Shown piece after piece: positions 25,332 to 34,343 of a DNA stretch of 64,000 nt. The stretch spans positions 1 to 64,000 of the forward strand of contig CAZFHA010000012.1 of NCBI GenBank assembly GCA_964518595.1. The letters run 5' to 3'. The first letter of the stretch is position 1, and the number at the start of each line of letters is the position of its first letter. Below the pieces are notes generated by a model. It made no database searches, was not told the DNA's origin, and saw only the letters and a list, made by a program, of their open reading frames with translations. A program made the position numbers and the translations under genes. The stretch comes from CAZFHA01 sp964518595 (GTDB lineage: Bacteria > Bacillota > Clostridia > Saccharofermentanales > Saccharofermentanaceae).

Positions 25332-25991
25332 ATGGCAGCTATAAAAAAATTTATTGCAAGGGTTATAAATAGGCGTGGTTATACATTGCTGGAGATGATT
25401 GTGACTCTGGCAATTATTTTGATATTTATGACATCAGCTGCTCTGGTACTTGCTTCCGGCAACAGTTTATATCTTAAGACAATGATGGATAGTAATTCTA
25501 CCGGGATTGTTGAGACTGTAGCTGATGAGCTAAAGAATTATATTTTATATGGTGAAGATATTCGGATGTATTGTGTGCTGGAAGCTGATAATATGATAGT
25601 CGCGGGGACGGATCTAAGTCATTTGCCTGTTGGAACTACTGTTTTTCCAGATGGAACATACCAACCACCGGAAGATTCTGGGATTCCTGGTGGTACCGTT
25701 ACATTGTTAGATGTGGATAGTTTTATTGCTAATGGAATCAACGTAGGCTATAAAGACTTTCGTGTGGAAGAGGATAGCTCAGGACGAGAATATGTTGTGG
25801 GACTACCTTTTTCAGTGGATTACTATAGTGATTTTGATCTTACCCTAAGAATTGAGGAAGAGCTAGTGCCACGGTCAAGTGATCCTGATGCAATTGAAGA
25901 TCAGGTTTTTACTTTGGAATTTACTGCTGAAAATGCTAACACCCATACTACAACTACTTCAATTGTGGCTGTAACAGGTATAAATAAATAA
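25332..25991 (+). CDS. Minor pilin (PilW/GspJ-like)
   Basis: A 219-residue prepilin: NRRG, cleavage after G16, then YTLLEMIVTLAIIL with Glu at +5 (E21). The soluble domain is larger than in the preceding pilin, as for GspJ/PilW. A full AAGGAGGTGA Shine-Dalgarno site (25318-25327) fixes the start at 25332. Its stop codon overlaps the next ATG by one base. Confidence 0.82.
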   Translation: MAAIKKFIARVINRRGYTLLEMIVTLAIILIFMTSAALVLASGNSLYLKTMMDSNSTGIVETVADELKNYILYGEDIRMYCVLEADNMIVAGTDLSHLPVGTTVFPDGTYQPPEDSGIPGGTVTLLDVDSFIANGINVGYKDFRVEEDSSGREYVVGLPFSVDYYSDFDLTLRIEEELVPRSSDPDAIEDQVFTLEFTAENANTHTTTTSIVAVTGINK

Positions 25992-26578
25992 TGGACAGGG
26001 AAACTGTAAACAAAGCAAAGGAAATGAGATATATGGACACGACGATGAGTGCTGGTCAGCCGGGGGTTGATCCAGCTATTGCTGCCAAAATGGAACGTTT
26101 GTTACATTTAGAGCGATTAATGCAGGGGGGCGGGAAAGCGAACCCAACTGCTTTGCCAAGGGAGGAGCAGGTAAAGAGCAAGTCTTCTGATCAGCCCCAT
26201 GGAAAAAAGACTAAAACAACTGCTCGCCCAGCACCTGCCAAAGTACAAAAAATAGCTAAACCCAAGAAGAAAGTAATGACCCGAGAGGAAAAGGTGGTAG
26301 ATCAAGACATAGTTTCGACTCCCACCAAAAAAGCGATCCCTATTTCTAGAGGAAAAATACTTTGGGGAAAGGTGATTAGCCTAATAGTAATCGGGCTTTT
26401 AACCTTGGGATTAATACTACTCTTGTGGCAGATTTCTGTTCTTAATGAGCAGCAGGCTGTAATGAATCAGAGAATGTTTACGTTAGAACAGGAGTACTCG
26501 CGTTTGGCTGGCGCTGTAAGAGAGTCTTCCGAAAAATCACCTTTGCCAAGCAACCAGGAGGGATTAATTAATGGCTAG
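25991..26578 (+). CDS. Single-pass membrane protein of the pilus operon, unknown
   Basis: Up to 195 residues: a Lys/Pro/Thr-rich basic cytosolic part (1-124), one membrane helix (about 125-147), then about 48 outside residues with a short heptad-like stretch (LNEQQAVMNQRMFTLEQEYSRL). No family recognised. The ATG at 25991 is coupled to the preceding stop codon; an internal ATG at 26033 with AAAGGA 10 nt upstream is an alternative start. It overlaps the bactofilin gene by 8 nt, so the two are probably made together; a membrane anchor for the bactofilin is a possible role. Confidence 0.65.
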   Translation: MDRETVNKAKEMRYMDTTMSAGQPGVDPAIAAKMERLLHLERLMQGGGKANPTALPREEQVKSKSSDQPHGKKTKTTARPAPAKVQKIAKPKKKVMTREEKVVDQDIVSTPTKKAIPISRGKILWGKVISLIVIGLLTLGLILLLWQISVLNEQQAVMNQRMFTLEQEYSRLAGAVRESSEKSPLPSNQEGLING

Positions 26579-29500
26579 AAAAGATCGAGGCTCCAAAGAA
26601 AAGAAAGGTTTTTTTTCTCTGGGCAACAAATCCACTCCTCCACCCCCGCCCCCTTCGGCAATCTCTACCGATCCATCAGTGGAGGCAGAAATTGCTGCTC
26701 TAAAGGCAGAAATCGAGGCATATTACTTAGAGCACCCCGGGCAAGATCCAACTATGCCTGATAAGGTTTTCGTTAAAAATATTAGTGAGCTAGAAGATAA
26801 ATTAACCGGGCATTTACCTAAGCATGAAGAACATGTGCCGCAGATTTTTGCTATAGAACCGGCTCAATCATCGGTAACGGCGACTTCTACTGCTGCTGAA
26901 CAGCGAACAAAGGGTTACTTTGAACCCAAAGTAACTGCTCCAGCGCCTCAGATTAATCAGTTCTTTTTTCAGGGGACGTCTGGGGCAGAAGTAGCCCAGA
27001 CTATTACTAAAAATACAGGGATGACCATTGAGTCTGAACCTATATTTATTCCTGAAACTGAGCCCGAGGATAAAGACTTTTCGGGACTTTTTTCTGCTAT
27101 TGGTAGCGAGACCCAGCAACAACTGGACATGGCAGCTGCCTCTGCCAAGGCGGTTCTACAATCTGGGTCAAAACCTATTGATCTGTCAGAATCCGCCAAT
27201 GCACAACCTGCTGGTGTTAGAAGTGTAAGTCCTGCCTTGCAAGAACAGTTACAAAAGGATTTAGAGCAAGCTTGGTATGAGGATGAAACGAAGCCAGCTT
27301 CAAAGGTGACTTCTCTGTTTTCCTCCGAGGAGACCACTGATGCTCCTACCCAAGGAGAAGAATTGAGTTTGAATATAGAAGAAGATGGGTATTTAGACAT
27401 TGGTGATCTATTACAATCAGAAACAAATACCTCTAATTCTGCCCTTGAGGATGAGGACTTTGATGCAAAGGCACCTTATATGGAGACCTTAGATGAAGAT
27501 TCTGAGTCTAAGGCTGAAGATTTCTGGGATTCTTCTCTTGATGAATCTTCAAGTCTTTCTGACTCACAGGAGTCTTTGCAGGAGACTGCCGCTTCTGAGG
27601 ACTGGGCTAAGGCGCAATTTCCCTTTTTGTCTACAGCTTTTGCTGCTGAAGATGAGGAAAATAATCAGGAAATTTTAGAGCCTTTTACCGCTGGCTCAGA
27701 ACCTGTGGCTAAAGAAGTAGAGCTTCAGGCAGATAGCCAGCCCTTGGCAACTGATTTTTCTACTATTATGGAAGAGGAAGATGGGGCACAATCTTATGAG
27801 GATAGCATGGCTATGTTACGTAACTTGCTACAAGAAGATGAGCCTGTAGCTTTTTCCGAGACTAGTCCTAATGTTGTTTCTTCTCCTGTTTTTTCAGATA
27901 CCTACAGTTACTCTTTGGATACAGAAAGTAGTTGTGCTCCAATCTCTTCAGATATTCTGACTTTTGGTGGTAATGTAGAAGCGGAAGTAGAGTCGGATAA
28001 ATCTCAGTATTTTGAGCAACATGCTTCTTTAACTCAAGAAGACTCCGAGAGGAATCTGGCTCCTAATATTTCTGCTGCCACAGGTGAGGAGCGGCTTTAC
28101 TCCTTATTGTCTGCCCTTGAGCAACCAAGTGATTTTGGGCAAGAGCAGGAAGCATATACGCAAGAGTCTGATCAGGATTTAGTGCCTAACTCGGCTGAGT
28201 TTGAGCCGATTAATTTTGAAGCAGACCAGGGTTTTGCTTCAGTTGCTTTAGCAGCATGTGATGAAACAACTTTTTCCTCAGTGAATTACGATATACCACT
28301 TAATTACTCAGCTATTACAGAATTTGAAGTTGAGTCTGTAGGCATGGCAGTTCAACCTGAGGAGGAAATGATTGCGGCGTGGGAGGGGGTCTATCAGGCA
28401 CAGGTAGAAGAGCGTGTTTCCCTAGCGGTAAGTACTTTAGAAGAGGGCTCCATTGAGTTACAGCTCACTGAAGAGCAAGAAAATTTCAATGATTCTAGAA
28501 ATGATATATCAGCTAAGGCTGATTCTATTCCTTATCACGAATCTGAATATGTGACTACTTCTCCAACAACAGAAGCAGAACTTTATTATGATCAAGTAGA
28601 AACAGACACGAGCACGCACTCTGATGATACCCGTTCTTCGGAGGATTTTAGTGATACGGAAGAGGAAGACTTAGAAGAGCATCAATCTGAAGAAGAGCTC
28701 CTTATAATGAAATTATGTCAAGAGGTTTCCGCAGTAAACTCTGATGGATCCATTAATTATGATGTTTTGCCAGTTGAAGAGATACAAGATGAAGTAGATA
28801 CCTGGAACGGTGACAATCCGGAAGCCTTTTTTCAAGAGATTGTTCAAGCTAGGGCACAAGAAACGCAACCGATTATTGAGGAAGCCATTTATAAACATCC
28901 GAATCAGCTTGAAGGCGTTGAGATACTAGAGCCTTCTAATACCGCCGAAAATCCTTCGGTTTTTGTTCAACAAAATAATTCAATAGCTCAGAGTCCAGAA
29001 GCAAATTATGGTGCGGCTCAAAATTCACCAGAAAGTCCTTTCATGGTTCAGCTAAAAAAACAAATTCCTGAATCAGGGGAAAGTGGCAGACCTACCGAAG
29101 AAGCATTAGCCGGTATAGCTGCAGCTTTAGAGGAGAGCTCTTCGGAGGAGGATAACTCCACTTCAGCTCATGATGTAATTGATGAGGGCGCAGCACAAAC
29201 AAGAGCCTTTACTGAGCGCAATAGAGCTGCTTTCCAAGGTGATTTTCAAGATTCCTCTACAGATAAAGAGGAAAATGGACACCGCAATTCAGCCCAAGAC
29301 TACGACCCGGATGAAGATGATTTCGATCAACCGAAAAAAAGACGTCAGGTGGTTAAGCGCCAAGCAGCTCCCCCAATTAGCCCTACGCAGATTTATGAAA
29401 AGAAAAAGCGGGAAAGCTTTTGGAAGCGCATCTGGCAGAAGTTATTTGGAAACCGTAAAGAAAAATCTGCCGAAGCTGATTGCGATAAGATTGATGAGAT

Positions 29501-29885
29501 GAAGCCGCAGCCTAAAGTACGCCGAGAAGTGGAAGACGTAGGTCCAATAGAGGAGCTGCCTAACCTAAATAATCAAGAAGTGTTTATCAATGGTATTGTT
29601 TCGGGTGAAGTTGCCGGTGAGATTGTAACCATCAATAGCTATGCTGTTGTAAAGAGTGATGTAGTAGCCTATAAGCAATGTACAGTGTTGCCCTTGGCTT
29701 CTGTCATTGGTGAGATCCGAGCTGAAAGTGTCATTGTAAAAGGGATTGTTAGAGGTAATATTCGTGCTAGTAAATCTGTTTTAGTGAAAGATGATTCACT
29801 GGTAATTGGTGATATTCACTGCCCGCTTATCGGGGTAGAGCAGCGGGCTTTAGTTGAGGGAAGTTTGTTTTACGATAATGAGTAA
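26571..29885 (+). CDS. Giant acidic protein with C-terminal bactofilin domain
   Basis: A 1104-residue protein. The N-terminus is Lys-rich followed by a Pro run. Residues about 40-915 are strongly acidic, Glu/Ser/Asp-rich and probably disordered. Residues about 922-966 are basic and contain an amphipathic-looking SFWKRIWQKLFG segment that could bind membrane. Residues about 997-1104 match a bactofilin (polymer-forming cytoskeletal) beta-helix: repeats such as IVSGEVAGEI, SVIGEIRAESVIVKGIVRGNIRA, VIGDIHC, VEGSLF. Bactofilins are usually 100-200 residues. In Myxococcus the bactofilin BacP helps place pilus ATPases, so a scaffold role for the pilus machine is inferred. AGGAGGG precedes the ATG, which lies inside the preceding gene. 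Confidence 0.8.
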   Translation: MARKDRGSKEKKGFFSLGNKSTPPPPPPSAISTDPSVEAEIAALKAEIEAYYLEHPGQDPTMPDKVFVKNISELEDKLTGHLPKHEEHVPQIFAIEPAQSSVTATSTAAEQRTKGYFEPKVTAPAPQINQFFFQGTSGAEVAQTITKNTGMTIESEPIFIPETEPEDKDFSGLFSAIGSETQQQLDMAAASAKAVLQSGSKPIDLSESANAQPAGVRSVSPALQEQLQKDLEQAWYEDETKPASKVTSLFSSEETTDAPTQGEELSLNIEEDGYLDIGDLLQSETNTSNSALEDEDFDAKAPYMETLDEDSESKAEDFWDSSLDESSSLSDSQESLQETAASEDWAKAQFPFLSTAFAAEDEENNQEILEPFTAGSEPVAKEVELQADSQPLATDFSTIMEEEDGAQSYEDSMAMLRNLLQEDEPVAFSETSPNVVSSPVFSDTYSYSLDTESSCAPISSDILTFGGNVEAEVESDKSQYFEQHASLTQEDSERNLAPNISAATGEERLYSLLSALEQPSDFGQEQEAYTQESDQDLVPNSAEFEPINFEADQGFASVALAACDETTFSSVNYDIPLNYSAITEFEVESVGMAVQPEEEMIAAWEGVYQAQVEERVSLAVSTLEEGSIELQLTEEQENFNDSRNDISAKADSIPYHESEYVTTSPTTEAELYYDQVETDTSTHSDDTRSSEDFSDTEEEDLEEHQSEEELLIMKLCQEVSAVNSDGSINYDVLPVEEIQDEVDTWNGDNPEAFFQEIVQARAQETQPIIEEAIYKHPNQLEGVEILEPSNTAENPSVFVQQNNSIAQSPEANYGAAQNSPESPFMVQLKKQIPESGESGRPTEEALAGIAAALEESSSEEDNSTSAHDVIDEGAAQTRAFTERNRAAFQGDFQDSSTDKEENGHRNSAQDYDPDEDDFDQPKKRRQVVKRQAAPPISPTQIYEKKKRESFWKRIWQKLFGNRKEKSAEADCDKIDEMKPQPKVRREVEDVGPIEELPNLNNQEVFINGIVSGEVAGEIVTINSYAVVKSDVVAYKQCTVLPLASVIGEIRAESVIVKGIVRGNIRASKSVLVKDDSLVIGDIHCPLIGVEQRALVEGSLFYDNE

Positions 29886-29927
29886 ATATAAAAATATGGA
29901 GTGTTGTTGAAACAGAGGAGGTTTTAG

Positions 29928-31151
29928 ATGCCAATATTTAAATACACGGCACGGGGACAGGATGGAAAATCCACAGTAAAGCGCTCAATTGAGGCTAGAA
30001 ATTATGCTGAAGCTCATAGTGCATTGGTAAAATCAGGATTAGTCCCGATCCACATTGTTGAGGTTCAGGGTGGTAGTTCACGAGGGGAGGCAAAGCCAAG
30101 AAAGATGTCCTTGCGTGAGGTGGCAATGTTCTGCCGTCAGTTCAGCACTATGCTATCAGCGGGTGTTACCTTGGTAAAGGCTTTTGATATTTTACGCACC
30201 CAAGCGAAAGCTTCTGGTCAAAAGAATTTAGCCCTGGTGTATAATCGAATTTATTCGAAGATTCACCGGGGAGAATCATTATTTGAAGCCATGTCTGGTG
30301 AAGGAAATGTTTTCCCCCCCATGTTAGTGAACATGGTTAGAGCCGGTGAGGTCAGCGGTAACTTAGATACCGTTATGGAACGAACAGCGGAGTACTTTTT
30401 TTCTCAGAATCGTCTGCGTAACAAGATTAAGACCGGAACTTCCTATCCTAAAATTTTGTTATTTATGACCGTGGCTATCGTATTAGCACTTTTTACTTTT
30501 GTTTTACCTCAGTTTTTTGTGGTGTTCGAAACCATGGATATTGAATTGCCACAGATTACCATTGTAGTAGTGGCAATCAGTAATTTTATTACCCAGAAAT
30601 GGTATGTGGTTCTGATGGTAGCTGCTGGCATTTTTTTTACGTTAAAATTACTTATGAAAAATCCTTCTTTTGCTTTTCAAGTAGATGTTTATAAGACGAA
30701 AATTCCAGTAGTGAAAGTTGCTATTTCCAAGATTGCTATTGCGAATTTTACCGCTACCATGGGTGTGCTATATGCCAGTGGGGTGGATATGCTGGAGTCT
30801 ATTGAGATTGCTAAATCGGTTATTCGCAATCGATTTTATGAACAAAAATTTGGTAGAATTATTACTGCGGTTGAGAGCGGTAGCATGCTGTCTGTGGCTA
30901 TGGAACAGGAGCAGGTCTTTGAGCCCATGGTTGCTTCAATGCTATTTATTGGTGAAGAATCCGGTAATCTGGAGCAAATTCTTGAGAGTACTTCAAAGTT
31001 TTATGAGAATGAAGCCGATGAGGCTATTGCCCGAATGATTGCTGTTATGGAGCCGGTGATGATTATTGTTATCGGTATCATTGTTCTGGCACTGGTGGCC
31101 TCGGTTATCTTACCGAGCTTCTCCTTGGCCTCAGGGATTAATGCCGGTTAA
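29928..31151 (+). CDS. pilC: Type IV pilus inner-membrane platform protein PilC
   Basis: Polytopic platform protein that couples the ATPases to pilin assembly. The 407 residues include an N-terminal GspF-type start (FKYTARGQDGK), two T2SSF repeats (FCRQFSTMLSAGVTLVKAFDIL; FTATMGVLYASGVDMLESIEIA), and membrane helices near 172-192, 220-240 and 378-400. AGAGGAGG precedes the ATG. It is 42 nt after the bactofilin gene and continues the operon. Confidence 0.95.
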   Translation: MPIFKYTARGQDGKSTVKRSIEARNYAEAHSALVKSGLVPIHIVEVQGGSSRGEAKPRKMSLREVAMFCRQFSTMLSAGVTLVKAFDILRTQAKASGQKNLALVYNRIYSKIHRGESLFEAMSGEGNVFPPMLVNMVRAGEVSGNLDTVMERTAEYFFSQNRLRNKIKTGTSYPKILLFMTVAIVLALFTFVLPQFFVVFETMDIELPQITIVVVAISNFITQKWYVVLMVAAGIFFTLKLLMKNPSFAFQVDVYKTKIPVVKVAISKIAIANFTATMGVLYASGVDMLESIEIAKSVIRNRFYEQKFGRIITAVESGSMLSVAMEQEQVFEPMVASMLFIGEESGNLEQILESTSKFYENEADEAIARMIAVMEPVMIIVIGIIVLALVASVILPSFSLASGINAG

Positions 31152-31183
31152 TTTTATTCGGTTTATAGAGAAAGGATATAGAT

Positions 31184-32176
31184 ATGCTTAATATAGAAAT
31201 TACTGCCAGTAGTATAAACATAGTTCAGGTATCGGGATCTTCCAAAATTCAGGTGAAGCGAGCCTTTTCAGTGCCAACCCCACCTCGAAGTGTTAAGAAT
31301 GGGCAGCTGAAGGATATAAATGCTATTAGTGAGGCCTTACGAAGTCTTTTACTATTTCATAATATTCGTCAAGCTCCAGCAACCTTTGTCTTAAATAGTA
31401 TGACCCTTAAGACGAAAGAGATTGTTGCCCCTAAAATTGGCAGACCGCAACTGCTGCAAATTCTCGAAAAAGAGTTTGCCGAAATAACCGGAGGGGAAGA
31501 GCATTTTTACGATTATTTTATATGGGCAGTACAGGGTAAGCAGCTTTATTGCACGGCTTTGGCCTGTCCACAATCTTTACTGGTGAGCTATTTTGAACTG
31601 GCCAGGGCTTGTGACTTAAAGGTTAAGCGCGTTGATTTACATACCAATGCCATGCATAAGCTGTGGGAAAGCCAAAATAAGCTTCTGAAAAGATCTTTGC
31701 CTAAAAATCTCAATAAGAAAGCTGATTCTACAGAGAGTAGCACCGGTATTCTTCCAGAGCAGCCCATTAACCAGAAGTTGCAACTCTGGGCCGGAGTTTA
31801 TTATGACGAGATTAAGATCTTAACTAACGCTTTAGATGGTAATTTTTTCAGCAAAACGATTATGCTTAGCAGCTTTGATGGCGTCTCGGCAGAGGCTGAT
31901 ACGAAGGACAGCAATGAAGATAAGAAGCTTTTTGCTCGTTACGCTGATGAAATCCAGAAATTTGTTAGCTTTCAACAATCGGTTCATCGCACCCAAGGTA
32001 TCGAAGAAGTTCTGCTTTATGGTGATTACCACCATTTAACTTCTATCTGTGGTCCCCTAGAACAACTGCTCCACATTCCTGTTAGAGCAATTTCCCCAGG
32101 GAGGGGCGTTCGAGGACTTAAAGCTGATGAATATCCGAAATATTGTTGTGCGGCCGCTGCTGGCCTAAGGAGGTAA
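31184..32176 (+). CDS. pilM: PilM-like actin-fold pilus assembly protein
   Basis: A 330-residue cytosolic protein with an N-terminal segment typical of the PilM/ActA family (LNIEITASSINIVQV; NGQLKDINAISEALRSLL; FVLNSMTLKTKEIVAPKI). Similarity is moderate, and the call leans on position before PilN and PilO. PilM binds the cytosolic tail of PilN. It is somewhat shorter than most PilM proteins (about 350). Confidence 0.8.
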   Translation: MLNIEITASSINIVQVSGSSKIQVKRAFSVPTPPRSVKNGQLKDINAISEALRSLLLFHNIRQAPATFVLNSMTLKTKEIVAPKIGRPQLLQILEKEFAEITGGEEHFYDYFIWAVQGKQLYCTALACPQSLLVSYFELARACDLKVKRVDLHTNAMHKLWESQNKLLKRSLPKNLNKKADSTESSTGILPEQPINQKLQLWAGVYYDEIKILTNALDGNFFSKTIMLSSFDGVSAEADTKDSNEDKKLFARYADEIQKFVSFQQSVHRTQGIEEVLLYGDYHHLTSICGPLEQLLHIPVRAISPGRGVRGLKADEYPKYCCAAAAGLRR

Positions 32177-32178
32177 AA

Positions 32179-32808
32179 ATGGCAATTAACAGAAGAGACC
32201 GGGATGTGGACTTTTATGAAAGTTTTCAGGAAAAGCAAAATCCCAGTTTACGTAAAGAAAAGAAGGCCAGTAACATAGTCCTGTTGTTTAGTGTATTTAT
32301 CGTGGTAGTGGCAATTGCTGCTTGGCAGTTTGTAGTTATGCAAGCGAATGAGGTTGAAGGTAAGATCCAGGAACAGAATGACTACATGGAGAATACTGCA
32401 AATGTAGAACTCTACCAAAATCAACTTGATTTAATGGCTAGAATAAAGAAGATTGAAGACTATAATACAGCTTCGGATACTTTTTTGAAACAGTTGGAGA
32501 ATAGTCAAAGGTTGTCCACAGCTTGGGTAGAATTTTTTCAAACAGAAATGCTTAATTCTGTGGGTCCTGATGCTAGAATTTCTAGCTTTATTGTTGTGGG
32601 GGAGACCATTGAACTTACTTGTGAGTTTGTAGATTCAGACAGCCCTTCCATTTATGCCAAACATCTGGATAATATTAAAGGCCAAAGTACGAATCCCCAA
32701 TATGTTCGGATCGACTTTGGTTCTTATCAGAAGGAAGATGAAGTTTATACATCTGTGATAAAAGTTATTTTGCGTGAGTTGAGTGACGAACAGAAGCAGG
32801 GAGGGTAA
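32179..32808 (+). CDS. pilN: PilN-like pilus assembly protein
   Basis: A 209-residue bitopic protein: a basic cytosolic head (MAINRRDRDVDFYESF), one membrane helix (about 34-52), a coiled-coil stretch and a ferredoxin-like outer domain. The start has TAAGGAGG (32166-32173) 5 nt upstream; an earlier in-frame start lies inside pilM. PilN links PilM to PilO. It is 2 nt after pilM and 2 nt before pilO. Confidence 0.82.
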   Translation: MAINRRDRDVDFYESFQEKQNPSLRKEKKASNIVLLFSVFIVVVAIAAWQFVVMQANEVEGKIQEQNDYMENTANVELYQNQLDLMARIKKIEDYNTASDTFLKQLENSQRLSTAWVEFFQTEMLNSVGPDARISSFIVVGETIELTCEFVDSDSPSIYAKHLDNIKGQSTNPQYVRIDFGSYQKEDEVYTSVIKVILRELSDEQKQGG

Positions 32809-32810
32809 TT

Positions 32811-33554
32811 ATGAATACATCTGCAGGCAATATAAAAATGCTTTACGTTTTGGGGGCAGTGGGAATCTGTTTAATTCTACTACTAAATTTTATTCTACCG
32901 GAAATGGATCGAAAAACTAAGTTAGTTGAAGAGCTTGATGCCAACACGGTAAAATATGAGGAAATGAAAACTACTGTTGAGGATAGTTCTATTGAGCCTC
33001 AATATGAAGAACTAAAAAACGCAACTAAAATTAAATTTCAAGAAAATTTTCCAGCCTATGATATAGATTTTATTATTAAGAGTGTTTTGTCAGCATTTGA
33101 GGTGAAGCCGGAGTCTTTTAATGCTTCGGAAGATTATCAAGCTATTACGCCAGATGTCTATGAGCAAAAAATTATTCAGCCGAGAAATGCAGAGGAATAT
33201 CAGGCCATGCAAGAGACTTTGGCCAGTGAACTGATGCCTATGTTTCTGATGAAGAAGGCAAATATTACGATTAAAGTCGAACCTAATCAGATTTGGCCTA
33301 TTATTGATGCAATCAATAACATAGCACCTTATGGACCAGGAGAAAGAGTGATACAACGCTATTGCCTTCAGGTGGGAGAGTTTTCTTTCAAACTGGACAA
33401 AGAAAAGCCTAATGAACCTCAAAACTTTGAGCTCTCCATCTTTTTATATGCTATGGCTCCGCCTCCTATCAAAGAAGATGTAACTCCTGCTAATATTGAT
33501 AAAGAAGCTGCTTCTGAAGTAAGTCCTACTACAGATGAGGAATCCGCCGCATGA
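32811..33554 (+). CDS. pilO: PilO-like pilus assembly protein
   Basis: A 247-residue bitopic protein: short cytosolic part, one membrane helix (about 9-28), a coiled coil (RKTKLVEELDANTVKYEEMKT) and a compact outer domain. Order and shape match PilO, the partner of PilN. No PilP or PilQ follows, as expected without an outer membrane. Its stop overlaps the pilD start by 4 nt (ATGA). Confidence 0.8.
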   Translation: MNTSAGNIKMLYVLGAVGICLILLLNFILPEMDRKTKLVEELDANTVKYEEMKTTVEDSSIEPQYEELKNATKIKFQENFPAYDIDFIIKSVLSAFEVKPESFNASEDYQAITPDVYEQKIIQPRNAEEYQAMQETLASELMPMFLMKKANITIKVEPNQIWPIIDAINNIAPYGPGERVIQRYCLQVGEFSFKLDKEKPNEPQNFELSIFLYAMAPPPIKEDVTPANIDKEAASEVSPTTDEESAA

Positions 33555-34312
33555 ATGAGTTAACTTGGATATTTTGGCCGGTAATTAGCTTGCTTGGTCT
33601 AGTGGTGGGAAGCTTTTTGAATGTCTGCATCTACCGAATTCCCAAGAAGATATCGGTGGTGAAGGGGAATAATGGCCGCTCTCTCTGCCCTAATTGCGGG
33701 CATACCTTAGCTGGGAAGGATTTAGTGCCGCTTTTTAGTTTTCTATTTTTGCGAGGACGCTGTCGCTACTGCAAGGCGAAAATTTCCTGGCGTTATCCTT
33801 TAATTGAATTAGCGAATAGCCTCCTCTGGACAGCGGCTTTCCTGAGCTATGGACTAACTCCTTTGGCTGCTGTCTATTGCTGCTTATTTTCGGTTTTGTT
33901 GATTATTACTTTTATTGATTGGGATACGCAAGAAATTCCTTATGTCTTAACTGGAATTATTGTTGCCTTAGGACTACTGTCTTTGCCTATGGCTGGTTCG
34001 CCCCCACTCACCGATCGACTAATTGGTTTGGTGAGCGTAGCTGTGCCAATGATTATCTTGACCTTTTTAATTGGTGGTTTTGGCGGAGGCGATATCCAAA
34101 TGATGGCAGCGACAGGTTTTTTACTGGGCTGGAAAGTTAATGTGGTAGCGATGTTCTTTGCCACTGTATTGGCAGGTCTATTTGTGTTATTCTTTATGCG
34201 GCGCCGGGAAAAGAAAGCTAAAATGGCCTTTGGACCTTTCTTAGCTATTGGGTTAATCTTAGCCATCTATTTCACAGAACCAATTCTAACCTGGTACATG
34301 GGCATGTTTTAA
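33551..34312 (+). CDS. pilD: Prepilin peptidase / N-methyltransferase
   Basis: Membrane aspartyl protease that cuts prepilin signals after Gly and methylates the new N-terminus. The 253 residues carry the N-terminal methylase region with two CxxC pairs (CPNC, CRYC), about seven membrane helices, and both catalytic Asp motifs (FIDWDTQEIPY; GGFGGGDIQMM). It should process PilA, the minor pilins and the 6111-residue protein downstream. Confidence 0.95.
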   Translation: MNELTWIFWPVISLLGLVVGSFLNVCIYRIPKKISVVKGNNGRSLCPNCGHTLAGKDLVPLFSFLFLRGRCRYCKAKISWRYPLIELANSLLWTAAFLSYGLTPLAAVYCCLFSVLLIITFIDWDTQEIPYVLTGIIVALGLLSLPMAGSPPLTDRLIGLVSVAVPMIILTFLIGGFGGGDIQMMAATGFLLGWKVNVVAMFFATVLAGLFVLFFMRRREKKAKMAFGPFLAIGLILAIYFTEPILTWYMGMF

Positions 34313-34343
34313 ATTAAAGGAATAGAGGAGAAAGGAGGGGCGC

